This document shows, in pieces, positions 33,852 through 44,105 of a stretch of DNA of 64,000 nucleotides (within the stretch, counting starts at the first letter, position 1; the number at the start of each line of letters is the position of its first letter). The stretch comes from Annona cherimola. Lineage: Eukaryota > Streptophyta > Magnoliopsida > Magnoliales > Annonaceae. The notes beneath the pieces are model-generated. The model ran no database searches. It worked only from the letters and a program-made list of their open reading frames with translations, and was not told the DNA's origin. A program made the translations under genes and the position numbers. The stretch lies in assembly GCA_030490835.1 (NCBI GenBank), contig CM059973.1:59958008-60022007 (forward strand). Reading direction: 5' to 3'.

Positions 33852-35300
33852 TGTTAGTCCTGAATTTATGACAAAATTCAAAAGAGAAAGGGTGAATTAG
33901 GTGCTTAAACTTTTCTTTAGTATTTTAACACTTAATCCTTTGTGAGTTCAATCCTCTTGAATGACAGGTAAAGGGCGAGAGAGAACAACAAATAGATGAT
34001 AACAGTAAACACAAGAGACACAACCCTATATAGTGGTTCAGACAACCTTTCCTACTCCATTCTTCTAAGCACATACTCCTTTGTGTCTTGGGTTCCACTA
34101 TCTCAATAAGAGTATAACTAGAGCCTTTGTTCTTTTTTAGATTATAACTCTAAGAGGCCTTTACAACAAATGCATAAGTAGACAATGAGTTTCACTTCAA
34201 CTATACATTACTTATCTTAACTCGCCCTTGGTCTCTAACACTAAGCCAAGTATCACAACACAATGAATTAAACAAAAAAAATTGTATGTTACAAATTTGT
34301 GTAGAACAGTTAAAGCAATTGAAAAACTCTTAATAAGCTTGAGAAGGTAAAACTTGCAGCTCTTCGCGGTAGAAGTGAAAGTCTCCATTGTAGAGCAATC
34401 AATGCACACTTAGTAGCTTGAAGATAGGCAGTTAAAGGCTCAATTAATGTTTTAACTAACCCTCATAACTTTTCTCAACATGTCTGAAATAGTCGTGAGA
34501 ATTATTTTAACGTTAGAGGGTTAGCGGCGTACATTAAATGCGCTAACGTTTGAATTTTTTTGACTGTTATGACTCAAGTCGCTGTTGGATTCAACTTCAG
34601 ACACGAGTTTGACCAAGTCGTAAATTGGAGTCGACTTAGGGTGCGATTTTGGTTGTTCTCTTCCTTGTTCTGGGCTATCCTTCTTGTCGTGTGCTTTTAA
34701 AGTTCCTTCTTGGGCCAACTTGGTTTTTGGACTTAACTCAAGTCGCAAGTAAAGTTGACTTGAGTAAGCAACTTCACTGATTATTGTAAGCTTTGAACTT
34801 TAAACTTTAGCTCTTGTGTTTCTTCAATCTTAAGTCTTGAACTTGAGCTAACTTGGTCTCAGACTTGACCCAAGTCGTAAAATGGAGTCGACTTTGTGCA
34901 CGACTTTGCGTGCCAAATTAGTTAGCGGAAATATGCAACCTTAATTCTTTGCTGAAGTTGACTTGGTTTGTGACTTTACCCAAATTTTAATTTAGAGTCG
35001 ACTTGAGGTGCGACTTCACCTGCAGCAGAACAAGTCAGCGGAAAAATGCAATCTCTGAGGTCAACTTGGTCATCAACTTCACCCAAGTCACAGTCTAAGT
35101 TGACCCGGGCTGCGATTTAACTTGTCTGTTCCTGGAATCTTTATCTATTTCATTCCAAGTTTTTCTTTGAGGTCAACTTCAACATAGACTTGACCCAAGT
35201 TGATTGTTAGGTCGACTTGACTATGCGATTTGATCTCAATTTCATAAGCATCTTAGAGTGAACTCGCATACTCTAGAAATAGAAGCAATCTTACTTCTAA
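33852..35300. repeat. Long repeat copy 1 (LTR-like), GTCGACTT-rich
   Basis: It starts TGTTAGTCCTGAATTTATG and is matched by the copy at 36265 (TGTTGGTCCCGAGTTTATGG) over at least the first 350 bp: TTCAAKAGRGRARRGRGAATT, TATAGTGGTTC, CTCCTTACTCCACTCCTCC-like. The second half of each copy is filled with AGTCGACTTGG/GCGACTT words. The length and TG start suggest LTRs, but both copies stand in the same direction inside decayed Copia pol, so solo-LTR insertions are possible. The right border is approximate. Confidence 0.5.
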
Positions 35301-35499
35301 TACTCATATAAGTGGATCTGTTTAGAACACCTAACTAAATACCATAATATAAGGATTTTAGATCCATTAGGAGTATAATACCTCAATATATAATAGGAAC
35401 CAAGCACTGGTTACAGGATTTAAAAATAAATAAACATAACTAGTGCTCACATGGAAAAAAATAACCTATTATGTATGTTTATTAAACTCTAGACCTGAG

Positions 35500-36264
35500 T
35501 TATAAGCTTAGAGTTGAATTTCATTCATTACAACTTATTGCATGTGGACTTTAGTCTCACCACTTTTGTTGTTTTTTAAATCACTTTTCTACTAGTAAGT
35601 GGGTTTGTTAAGTTTTCACTTGATTTTATAAAGTCAATATTAACCAATCTATCTTGAAGTAATTGCCTTATATAGTTGTATTTCAATGTAATATATCTTG
35701 ACGTACCATTCTAAGTCTTGTCATATGCCTTTGAATAAATGAAGATTTTAAGTAATAAATTCCTAAGTCATTCTGCCTCTTTCCTCAGCCAAAGTAAGAA
35801 ACTTTGATTATAATGTCAAATATGTAATACAAGTTTTCTTTGTGTAATCTAAGAAATGGGGACTTTCCTAATAGTAAAATTCAACTCTAGTAGTCACGAA
35901 TTCCTCGGTGCTAGAAATTCAACTTGCGTTACTATACCCTTTTAATACTGCGGGTTCACCACTAAAATTGAATCCATAACTAATGACTTTTGTAAATATT
36001 TCAATATCTTAAAAATTGTATTATAATGAGTATATCCTGTATTACTGGTAAACTTGCTAATTGTACTCATAACAATATATAGTCAAGTGTAATACATTAC
36101 ATACATTAAACTTCTAATCACTTTGGTTTACTCAAGCTGATATCCAAATCTATAATCATTTTTACATAACTTATGCTAGAGTTAAAAGGAGTTGTAGGCA
36201 CACCAATATCAAAATAATTAAACTACTTGAGTATCTTCTCAATGTAATGCATTGATAAAGAGAA
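35500..36264 (-). pseudogene. Copia pol remnant: end of RT and RNase H
   Basis: On the minus strand the frame fragments read IEKILKYFNYFD, then FGYQLEQTKVIRSLMYVM, TSNTGYTHYNTILKILKYLQ, LRKEAEWLRNLLL-like and YIRQLL. This is the standard order of the RT end and RNase H of a plant Copia element. Stops and shifts are frequent. It ends at the long repeat copy at 36265 and resumes at 37800. Confidence 0.65.
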
Positions 36265-37790
36265 TGTTGGTCCCGAGTTTATGGCAAAATTCAAGAGGGG
36301 AGGGGAGAATTGAGTTCTTAAAAATTATTTCAGTGTATTAGTTGTAACCCCTTTGTAAACTAAGTCTGTTTGAATGAAAAACGTAGATAATAAGATAGCA
36401 AGTAGAGCAAGCAAAAATAAATACAAAAGATTATAGTGGTTCGGGACAACCCTCCTTACTCCACTCCTCCAAGAACACACCATTGTCTTTTTAGGTTCTA
36501 CTATACCAATGAAAATATAATTAGAACACTTGCTCTCTTCTAGATTGCAGCTCTAAGGGACCTTAACAACTTTTGCACAAGTAGATAACAAGTCACGCTC
36601 CAACCACACGCTACTTGGCCTTTACTTGGTCTTAATCTCCAATATCAAATAAAATGGAATCACAGATAAAAGAATGAAAACAGTATTCTACACATTACAG
36701 TTGTGTATGCCGATTTTCAATTCATGGAAGAACTTGTAAAATGATTGAATGGATGTACACTTTAGCACTTGAAGTCAAAAAGTAAAGTTCACCTTGTAGG
36801 TCTCCTTAATGAGCACTTGAATGCTGGAAAGTTGAAAGGTGAAGCTTACTTAATTGCTCTTTCTAGACTTTTCCTTTCCATTGACATGCATTAAATAGGA
36901 GATGAGTAAATTTGAACGTTTAGTGGTAGATAACATGTGTTTAATGCGCCACGTTCAAAATTTTTTGACCATTACGACTCAATTCGCACTTGGAGTCGAC
37001 ATCGAGTACGACTTCGATCTTCAGCTTTTCAGTCAGGTTCCGTTTCAGGTCAACTTGATCTTAGACTTGGCCCAAGTCGCAGATGAAGTTGACTTGGATT
37101 GCGACTTCACTATCTACTTGGTTCATTGGAACCTTGACACAGTGCGATCTTGATCAATGTGTATAATTTTTCTTGTTTCTTCATGATTCATCTTCATAAG
37201 TTTTCACTTGTATATGTGGATGTATATGTGGGCTTTTAAAACTTCTTGAATATTAAATTTGGTCAAGATCTTTTGAGCATTTTTGAATGATCTTGTTTTG
37301 GATCTTAAGTTATGATAGTACAATGTTTCTTTAGTTAAACTTATCATCCTTGAGCTTGAAATTTCATGATTTGAGCTTCATCTTCCAAGTTGAATGCTGG
37401 GGTCGACTTGGTTTGTAACTCCACTCAAGTCTCATGTCTGAGTCGATTTCATGTGGAACTTTATCTAAGTCATATGTCGGAGTCGACTTCGGTTGCGACT
37501 TGACTCTGTCAAGTTTAGCTTCGGACACCTGAAGATACCTCAAGTCACTGACGAAGTTGACTTGGGTTGCGACTTCATCTAAGTCGCATGTGAAGTCGAT
37601 TTTGGTTGCGACTTCTCTTGTTTATGAGTCCGCATTGTTAGCGCTGTCGAAAAATGCTCCTTTGAAGTTGATGCTAGAGTTGACTTTAGTATCGACTTGA
37701 CTTAAGTCGATGCCTGAGTTGACTTGGCGTGCGACTTGATCTGCCAAAATTTGAATCTTAAAGTATCTAATTCTTAATACATCTCAACAC
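36265..37790. repeat. Long repeat copy 2 (LTR-like), splits Copia pol
   Basis: It starts TGTTGGTCCCGAG and ends near ATACATCTCAACA. It separates the YIEKIL part of a minus-strand Copia pol (36264 leftward) from the YVDDML-like RT part (37800-38060). Direct repeat of 33852-35300. It contains many AGTCGACTT / TTGCGACTT words spaced irregularly at 20-60 bp. No target duplication could be confirmed. A solo LTR is the simplest reading. Confidence 0.45.
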
Positions 37791-37799
37791 ACATGTTAG

Positions 37800-38200
37800 T
37801 GCCTTAAAATTTCTCAAATTAAGTTGTTAATCATCAAAATATAAATTGTACTTGATTTGCCATTCATTTACAACAGAGAATATATTATCATTTTTTATAA
37901 TCTTGATGCCAATAATAGCATTCGTATTGCTTATATCTTTCATGTCTAAATTAACTAGTAAGAAAATTTTAATTTCTTTAATGATATCAATATTAGTAGA
38001 AAAATGAGCATATTATCTACATAAAAATATTAGTAACACATCTATTAGCATTAAATTCATTATAAATTAATGTTCCTATTGTTAATAAAAACTTATTTAT
38101 TGGTGATTCGAAAAAAGATATTATCTTTTTCTCTGAAAATTTTATTATAAAATAAAAAATTTTAAAATAAGAAAAATAAGAATTTTTATTATACTTTTCT
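37800..38200 (-). pseudogene. Copia pol remnant: RT core
   Basis: The minus strand reads, with shifts, YVDNMLIF, NIDIIKEIKIFL, DMKDISNTNAIIGIKII. These correspond to the YVDDML, MKDLG and LGI(K/E)I motifs of Copia RT. The second catalytic Asp is Asn. It continues downstream at 36264 beyond the long repeat. Confidence 0.55.
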
Positions 38201-39530
38201 AACTAATTAAAATAAATATAAACACATATTTAGTAAAGTCCACATTGGCCACACATATTTGTAAAATGAAAACTCAACTTTAGAATATCAAAACAAGTAA
38301 AATAAGGGATATCATTGCATATAGCGAACATAAAAAATTTCATGGATTGAGATATAAGGAAAAATGCATCCTAAAGTTAAAAAAAAGCAAGTAAAAATAA
38401 ATGGTATATGTCTTCAAAACATAATAATAAATAAATGATACATAAACAAGTATTTTCTTAGATAATGGACTAATTAAAATTGATATTGCTCCTAGACTAT
38501 CATGAAAGGCTAACACTTAGTAGCCCCACCGACTATATTATTAACATGGTAAGATATATATAAGATTAATCAAAGTTGATATTTTTATTAGACCATCGTA
38601 AAAGACATGCATTGAGAACTGCTTAACCTGATATTTTTATTAGACCATCATAAAAGATATGCGCTGAGAACTGCTTAACCTACCTCATCTCATGCATTCT
38701 AAATCAGAGATTTAGAATTAAATTTTTCAAAAATGGATATTGTAGAAAAGAATTGTTTCAGGTTCCCATCTTGTGCATGCCTAGGACAATTAAAAAATAA
38801 AAATTAAGCAGCAATATATAACATGGCAAGGACATGGTAGGATCTTAGATTTTCTCGTAATGCTCCATATAGATGTGTTGAATCAATTAGCAGCTTATGG
38901 AAGGCAAAATCAAACAGTGAAATGATCTTGATTTTAACCAAATGAGTTAGGGTTTTTCCTAAAATTTCTATTCCTCTTAAGTATTTATAAAAAATTTAAA
39001 CTAATAAGTTAAATACATCCAATAATACAATGCAATATCTTACGTACAAAGAGGAGATGCTTGTGGAGGGGCAAAACCTATCTTCAACTCTTGATTGCAA
39101 AGAACTGGGACTAAAGACTCTTGGAAAGTGAAAAAGAAAGGAAAAGATTGATTTTCAGCATGAGCTTAATCAAGAAAGTGGTAGCCTATTGTTCCGGCCT
39201 CGTGAGAAATCATTAATTTATCCATTCGGTTTTTGGTTAAATGTAAAATTGTTTTCCCTGCGGCTTTGAGAATAAATGCTTAATTAATTTTCTAGCAAAA
39301 TTTAAAGCATCCAATTCTTTAACCGAGTCCGAAAAGTACATCACAGAAATATTTTGCATTGTGTTCCACATTCTGATTTTACATCTCTAACGAGAAAACC
39401 CTTGATTAAAAGAGCTGAATACAATGGTCCATAAAAAAATGCTTAACAATAATGAAGTGCGTAGAAGATCCTTCTACGTCTTTACAAGTGCACGAAAAAT
39501 CGTGTCTAACAAAAATATAAAGATAAATGA
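38201..39530. other. Intergenic DNA with one 51-bp direct duplication
   Basis: At 38578-38680 a 51-bp unit (TATTTTTATTAGACCATC to GAACTGCTTAACC) occurs twice in tandem with a few differences. Nothing else was recognised in this AT-rich region. Confidence 0.5.
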
Positions 39531-39534
39531 GTAC

Positions 39535-39680
39535 ACTTCGCCCCGCGCCGTGACTCGAATGTGAGGTATATGACGCCACGCGCCATATCTTTAATATGAA
39601 GTACATGACGCCGCGCGCCATGACTTAAATATGAGGTACATGACGCCGCGCGCCATGTCTTAAATGTGAGTTTACGCTTA
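39535..39680. repeat. 35-bp tandem repeat, about four copies
   Basis: Units beginning TGACGCCRCGCGCCAT start at 39571, 39606 and 39641, with a more diverged one before. GC-rich CGCGCGCC alternates with TTAAATATGAGGTACA. First of a series of adjacent tandem arrays. Confidence 0.85.
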
Positions 39681-39754
39681 GCCCGTCGACCAGCGATGAC
39701 TCGGTTTTGGGAACTAGTGAGGGGCCTGTCGGCTACACTAGTGACCTTACACAG

Positions 39755-39875
39755 CAAACTAAGTGCGCTCTTAGCTTCTGGATTTACACAGCAGACCAGC
39801 GTGTCCCGCTTTCAGCTTCTGTATTTGTACAAGAAACCAGCGTCTCCCGCTTTCAGCCTCTGGATTGAACAATTG
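39755..39875. repeat. About 41-bp tandem repeat, three copies
   Basis: The unit (CTTCTGGATTTACACAGC, ACCAGCGTSTCCCGCTTTCAG) repeats about 2.5 times with substitutions. Second array of the series. Confidence 0.75.
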
Positions 39876-39949
39876 GGTGGTTTTACCAAGAAATGGATTC
39901 AACCGGATTTTAAAAGTATGTTTGGGTCATTTTTGACCAATTAAAAAGG

Positions 39950-40455
39950 TTTGGGCCCAACTGGGCTTGTTGACAAGAGTTTGGGCCATCTTTGGCTTTT
40001 TGGAGAGTTTTTGGGCCATCATGGGCTTTTTGAAAAGTTTTGAGCCATCTTGGGCTTTTTGGAGAGTTTTGAGCCATCTTGGGCTTTGTGGAGATTTTTG
40101 AGCCATCATGGGCTTTTTGGAGAGTTTTGAGCCATCTTGGGCTTTTTGGAGATTTTTGAGCCGTCTTGAGCTTTTTGGAGGGTTTTTGGGCCATCATGGG
40201 CTTTTTGAAAAGTTTTGAACCATCTTGGGCTTTTTGGAGATTTTTGGGCCATCTTGGGCTTTTTGGAAAGTTTTGAGCCATCTTGGCCTTTTTGGAGATT
40301 TTTGGGCTACCTTGGGCTTTTTGGAGAGTTTTGAGCCATCTTGGGCTTTTTGGAGAGTTTTGGGCCATCATGGGCTTTTTGGAGATTTTTGGGCCATCAT
40401 GGGCTTTTTGGAAAGTTTTGAGCCATCTTGGGCTTTTTGGAGATTTTTGGATGCC
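39950..40455. repeat. 29-bp tandem repeat, about 17 copies
   Basis: Unit GAGCCATCTTGGGCTTTTTG plus GAGAGTTTT, with 17 occurrences of the GGGCTTTTTGG core at a spacing close to 29 bp. Because 29 is not a multiple of 3, each reading frame passes through all three phases. Both strands stay open across most of the array (197 codons on the minus strand from 40503), since no phase of the unit makes a stop. The translations are low-complexity and I do not regard them as genes. Confidence 0.9.
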
Positions 40456-40521
40456 TTTGAATATATATGTGTATTTTGATATATTTTTATAGAAAATACA
40501 CATACATTTATTTTTATTTTT

Positions 40522-41330
40522 AAAGGAGGAAATATACTTAACCCGTGTGTCAATTCAACCCGCCAGTCGGGGAGTATCCATGTTGGGAAAAGTGATTTTC
40601 GAAAATAATATATATGTATATATTTATTTATATATATATATAATATACACATATATATATTTAAAGGAGAAAATATACTTAACCCGTGTGTCAATTCAAC
40701 CCGCCAGTCGGGGAGTATCCACGTTGGGAAAAGTGGTTTTCGAAAATAATATATATGTATATATTTATTTATATATATATAATATACACATATATATATT
40801 TAAAGGAGAAAATATACTTAACCCGTGTGTCAATTCAACCCGCCAGTCGGGGAGTATCCACGTTGGGAAAAGTGGTTTTCGAAAATAATATATATGTATA
40901 TATTTATTTATATATATATAATATACACATATATATATTTAAAGGAGAAAATATACTTAACCCGTGTGTCAATTCAACCCGCCAGTCGGGGAGTATCCAT
41001 GTTGGGAAAAGTGGTTTTCGAAAATAATATATATGTATATATTTGTTTATATATATATAATATACACCTATATATATTTAAAGGAGAAAATATACCTAAC
41101 CCGTGTGTCAATTCAACCCGCCAGTCGGGGAGTATCCACGTTGGGAAAAGTGGTTTTCGAAAATAATATATATGTATATATTTATTTATATATATATAAT
41201 ATACACCTATATATATTTAAAGGAGAAAATATACTTAACCCGTGTGTCAATTCAACCCGCCAGTCGGGGAGTATCCACGTTGGGAAAAGTGGTTTTCGAA
41301 AATAATATATATATATTTATATATATATAT
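40522..41330. repeat. 139-bp tandem repeat, six copies
   Basis: Units start AAAGGAGAAAATATACTT at 40663, 40802, 40941, 41080 and 41219, exactly 139 bp apart, with a first unit of 141 bp at 40522. Each has a GC-richer half (CCCGTGTGTCAATTCAACCC, GTCGGGGAGTATCC) and a TA-rich half. Copies differ at only a few positions (TCCATG/TCCACG, CACATA/CACCTA), so expansion was recent. The 113-codon frames repeated every 139 bp are by-products of the array. Confidence 0.95.
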
Positions 41331-41339
41331 AAGAAAGAA

Positions 41340-41530
41340 ACTCTCTTTTTTTTTTTAACTAAAAAATATATCTAGAGAGCTCACGTTCTCTCTTTTCTTG
41401 AGCGCGGGAGAGCTCCACCCGGTTGAGTCCTCTGCTCAAGTTCTCTCTTGTTCTCCTCTCTGTCCTTTGTTGCCTTTGCCGGATGCGGCTATTTATAGGC
41501 TTTTTGCCGGGTCCGGGATGGGTTCCGCGG
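41340..41530 (-). promoter_or_regulatory. Promoter- or LTR-like sequence on the minus strand
   Basis: On the minus strand a TATA box CCTATAAATAGC (about 41486-41497) is preceded by the GCGGAAC-rich array and followed by AG-rich leader-like sequence (GACAGAGAGGAGAACAAG). That is the layout of a plant LTR U3-R region. No second copy is present, so whether this is an LTR or a captured promoter is open. Confidence 0.35.
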
Positions 41531-41700
41531 CTGTGATGCAAGCTCACGCGGAACCGTCTTCCCGCGGAACTGCCTTCCCCGCGGAACTGCTTTCCCCGCG
41601 GAACTTCGTTTGCTTGGGCGCCAAGCTGCACTTGCGCGGAACCGCTTTTCCCGCGGAACTGCTTTCGCGTAGATCCAATTTCTGTAGACTCGCGGAACCA
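41525..41700. repeat. Short GC-rich array of GCGGAAC words
   Basis: At least seven copies of GCGGAAC(T/C), often as TTCCCGCGGAACTGC, spaced about 16-20 bp in the best part (41565-41610) and more loosely to 41700. Two open frames cover it but carry only the repeat (GKAVPR, SSAGKAV). Confidence 0.75.
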
Positions 41701-42058
41701 CGACGGCAATAGTAGCCACCGCGCTTTCGTCCTCCCCAAGAATCCATCCGGCAGGACCTGGTCCAGGTCCGCATCGACAAGACCCACGAACAGCTCCTTC
41801 ATTCGCCGTTGCATCCTTTGCTGCTGCTCCGGCTTCTTTCTTTTGCACTTTTTCTCTCCGTAGGCAAAGAATCTCTCTCCGTGGCTTGCATGCACCACTG
41901 GGTTCGTTTTTCTCTGCCTCGGAATCTCATCCCTTCTCGATCTGAAACACCATCGCAAGCTCGGAGATTCTCCACCGATGGAGCAGGCACGGGCGCTGGA
42001 TCCGGCTTCTCGTTCTTCGCAGCGAGCTTCTTCTGCTCAGCGGCGATCCATCCCCGCA
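41700..42058 (-). pseudogene. GC-rich captured fragment, source not recognised
   Basis: Minus-strand frames contain IAAEQKKLAAKNEKPDPAP and FVGLVDADLDQVLPDGFLG, which look like real plant protein wording rather than random sequence. I cannot name the source. It directly joins the RETICULATA-RELATED fragment at 42060. Confidence 0.45.
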
Positions 42059-42059
42059 T

Positions 42060-42478
42060 AGGATATTATTCAAGCACTTCAAGGCCACCACTGACGCCTT
42101 GAAAACCACCTCCGGCAGCGTCTTTGCCAGCAGGAATTCCAACCCGTTCAGCGTCTAATACCTCAAGCTGCTGCTAAGCCCATATGCGCAGCCCACGTCG
42201 CTGCATTCATCAGCGTCGGCGGAGGCTTGTTGGGCGACTCGAACATGCGGCTCGTCGGCGAACTGGCAAAGATCCCAGGGACGGACGGTGGCGACGCCCC
42301 GGCCGTGGGCGCGAGGAGGTACATCAGCACGAAGTTGAGGATCGAGCCGACGACGAGCGTCGAGAAGACAAAATCCAGTTCGTTGAGGCCGAAGTTCGGC
42401 CGGGAGGCCATGTCAAGCCGAGACGCCGATGAGCTCCTCCATCGGGACCCTGAAAGGGAACTGCGGGTCAGCGGGACC
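42060..42478 (-). pseudogene. RETICULATA-RELATED (DUF3411) gene fragment
   Basis: The minus strand reads MASRPNFGLNELDFVFSTLV, then GSILNFVLMYLLAPTAG and PGIFASSPTSRMFE. It jumps to SPNKPPPTLMNAATWAAHMG and, after a frame break, to LEFLLAKTLPEVVFKASVVA. These are conserved blocks of the chloroplast-envelope RETICULATA-RELATED family in the right order, with the transmembrane middle missing between MFE and SPNK. This exon-skipping pattern and the stop/shift mark a captured fragment. Confidence 0.9.
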
Positions 42479-42631
42479 GCCATCCGTTAATGAAGGCTCC
42501 GATCGGGCCGAAACTTGCCGGCTGAGACCGACTCCCATCTGCTTTCAACCGGTAAGCGGTAGCTGCCGCAGCTCGTCTTCTCTCTCTGTACAGCATTCAA
42601 ACCCAGCAGCAAAACTCAGAGGTTGTAAAAG

Positions 42632-42790
42632 ATGACGAAAGAAGTGCTTGCAGATGCGGAGCAGCCGCATGGCAAGGACTACAGCGACCCTCCTCCGGTC
42701 CCGCTCTTCGACCTCACCGAGCTCAAGCTCTAGTCCTTACGCAGCGCGAGGACCTCGTGCGGGAGCAGCGCACCTGCCGCGATCCTCGCC
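42632..42790 (+). pseudogene. PIP2 aquaporin N-terminal fragment with 5' UTR
   Basis: The ATG at 42632 opens MTKEVLADAE, then KDYSDPPPVPLFDLTELKL, the cytosolic N-terminus typical of PIP2 plasma-membrane aquaporins (the family has KDYxDPPPAPL.D). The Trp codon expected next is TAG at 42731, a nonsense change; TCCTTACGC after it still resembles WSFYR coding. The leader before the ATG (about 42545-42631) looks like a captured 5' UTR. Only the first tens of codons are present, before any membrane segment. Confidence 0.85.
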
Positions 42791-42811
42791 TTCCCCTGAC
42801 GAACGTTGTTT

Positions 42812-42950
42812 CAGGTACGCGGCGAAAAGCTCTGCGTCGTGCTTTTGGAACAGCTTCTTGTAGTTCTTCATCTCAACGGACGCGACGCGACTGTACGGCA
42901 GCCTCGCCCAGCGATTTGCGCTCATGTATACCTCTGGCAGTTGGAGAATC
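42812..42950 (-). pseudogene. DUF2828 protein fragment
   Basis: The minus strand reads LPEVYMSANRWARLPYSRVA, then SVEMKNYKKLFQKHDAELF. This matches the conserved VYMSANxWxxLPYNRVASVAMKNYK block of plant DUF2828 (TROVE/vWA-like) proteins. Only about 45 codons are present. It is placed head to head with the subtilase fragment and tail to tail with the PIP2 piece. Confidence 0.8.
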
Positions 42951-42975
42951 CGGTGCAGGGGAACTGACACATCCT

Positions 42976-43657
42976 TCCGCTGTTGACCGGGTCGTGGCTG
43001 ATGGGGTGGACGTGCTTTCCATCTCGCTGGGCGGTGAGGTTGCCTCCTACTACCGTGACAGCTTGTCGGTAGCAGCGTTTGGCGCCATGGAGAAGGGGGT
43101 GTTCGTCTCTTGCTCCGCAGGAAATGGGGCGCCGGAGCCCGTCAGCCTTACCAACGTTTCGCCGTGGCTCACCACCGTGGGCGCAAGCACCATGATCAGA
43201 GATTTCCCGTCGGCGGTGAAGCTAGGCAGCGGCCAGGTCCTAGGCGGCGTCTCGCTCTACAGAGGCAGGTGTAGGCTGGTTGCTGGGGAGCAGTACTCCC
43301 TGGTCTACCTGGGCGGGAACTCCAGCAGCCCCGACCCAAGGGCGCTGTGCTTGGAGGGAAAGGTGGATCCGCACGTTGTCCGGGGGGAAGATCGTGATAT
43401 GCGATGGGGGAATCCGCCCGAGAGTGCAGAAGGGCCAGGTGGTGAAGGACGCAGGGGGTATCGGCATGGTGTTGGTCAACACCGCAGCGAACGGCGAGGA
43501 GCTGGTCGCGGACAGCCATCTCCTCCCAGCGGTTGCAGTGGTGAGACGGCTGGGAAATTCATCAAGCGCTACGTCCTCGCCACCCCGAGTCCGACCGCGA
43601 CCCTTACGTTCGCCGGCACCAAGCTGGGAGTCCAGCCGTCCCCCGTGATAGCTGCTG
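42976..43657 (+). pseudogene. Subtilase (SBT1-type) fragment with two frameshifts
   Basis: The + strand reads ADGVDVLSISLGG, SVAAFGAMEKGVFVSCSAGN, NVSPWLTTVGAS (the Asn-region and oxyanion part of plant subtilases), then [20 protein letters not shown]. The frame then shifts to KIVICDGGI and [20 protein letters not shown] (PA domain), and back to [20 protein letters not shown] and [10 protein letters not shown]. The Asp, His and Ser catalytic regions are absent. The high residual identity to the family suggests a fairly recent capture. Confidence 0.9.
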
Positions 43658-43689
43658 ATCAACTGCTTTGGGTGAGAAGACGTAGATAG

Positions 43690-44050
43690 CATGCTCTGTG
43701 CTGCTGGAACAGACGCGGAATTCAAGCGAGCCGCCTGTGGAGAGAAGCACGGTTGATCATTCAGAAGTTGCTGGGCATCAAAATCAGGCGACATGGAGAA
43801 ATCGTCAGCAGGTATGTCCCTTGCGCTGAGAGAGGATCTCAGCCAGCTGGATTGCATATTGCTCCCAGGAAGATGGAGAGTTGGAACACTCGGCTGCGGC
43901 CAAGCCATGGCCGAATGGGACATCCCGTTCGCAAAAGGCGACATAGGAGTGAATGGGGTAGGAGACATGACGGACACGGACGAGGGTGAGCCAGGAAGAG
44001 CGACCATGGTGAGATCAGGCACGCCATGTTTCCTCACCACGAGGGTGAGA
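43690..44050 (-). pseudogene. CCCH zinc-finger protein fragment (C-terminal part)
   Basis: The minus strand reads SPTPFTPMSPFANG, then WPQPSVPTLHLPGSNMQSSW, LRSSLSARDIPADDF and ARLNSASV. The VPTLHLPGSNLQSSRLRSSLSARDIP block is characteristic of ankyrin-CCCH zinc-finger proteins of the AtC3H30/56 type. The zinc fingers and ankyrin repeats are not included. It stands opposite to the subtilase and RPS15 pieces. Confidence 0.85.
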
Positions 44051-44105
44051 GGCTTGTTAGAGATGCCGTTCCCGTAGGCGTTGGGCTTCAAATCATCGCC
44101 TGGTC

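Noticed and set aside
40547..41375. Five overlapping 113-codon open frames repeated every 139 bp
   Set aside because: They are one frame echoed by the 139-bp tandem array; half of each translation is Ile-Tyr from TA repeats. No gene support.
42757..43689. A 310-codon plus-strand open frame
   Set aside because: It joins sequence antisense to a DUF2828 piece with an SBT1 fragment that itself changes frame twice. It is a by-product of fused captures, not one protein.
43240..44091. A 283-codon minus-strand open frame as one gene
   Set aside because: Only residues about 25-132 match a CCCH zinc-finger protein; the rest is antisense of the subtilase fragment.
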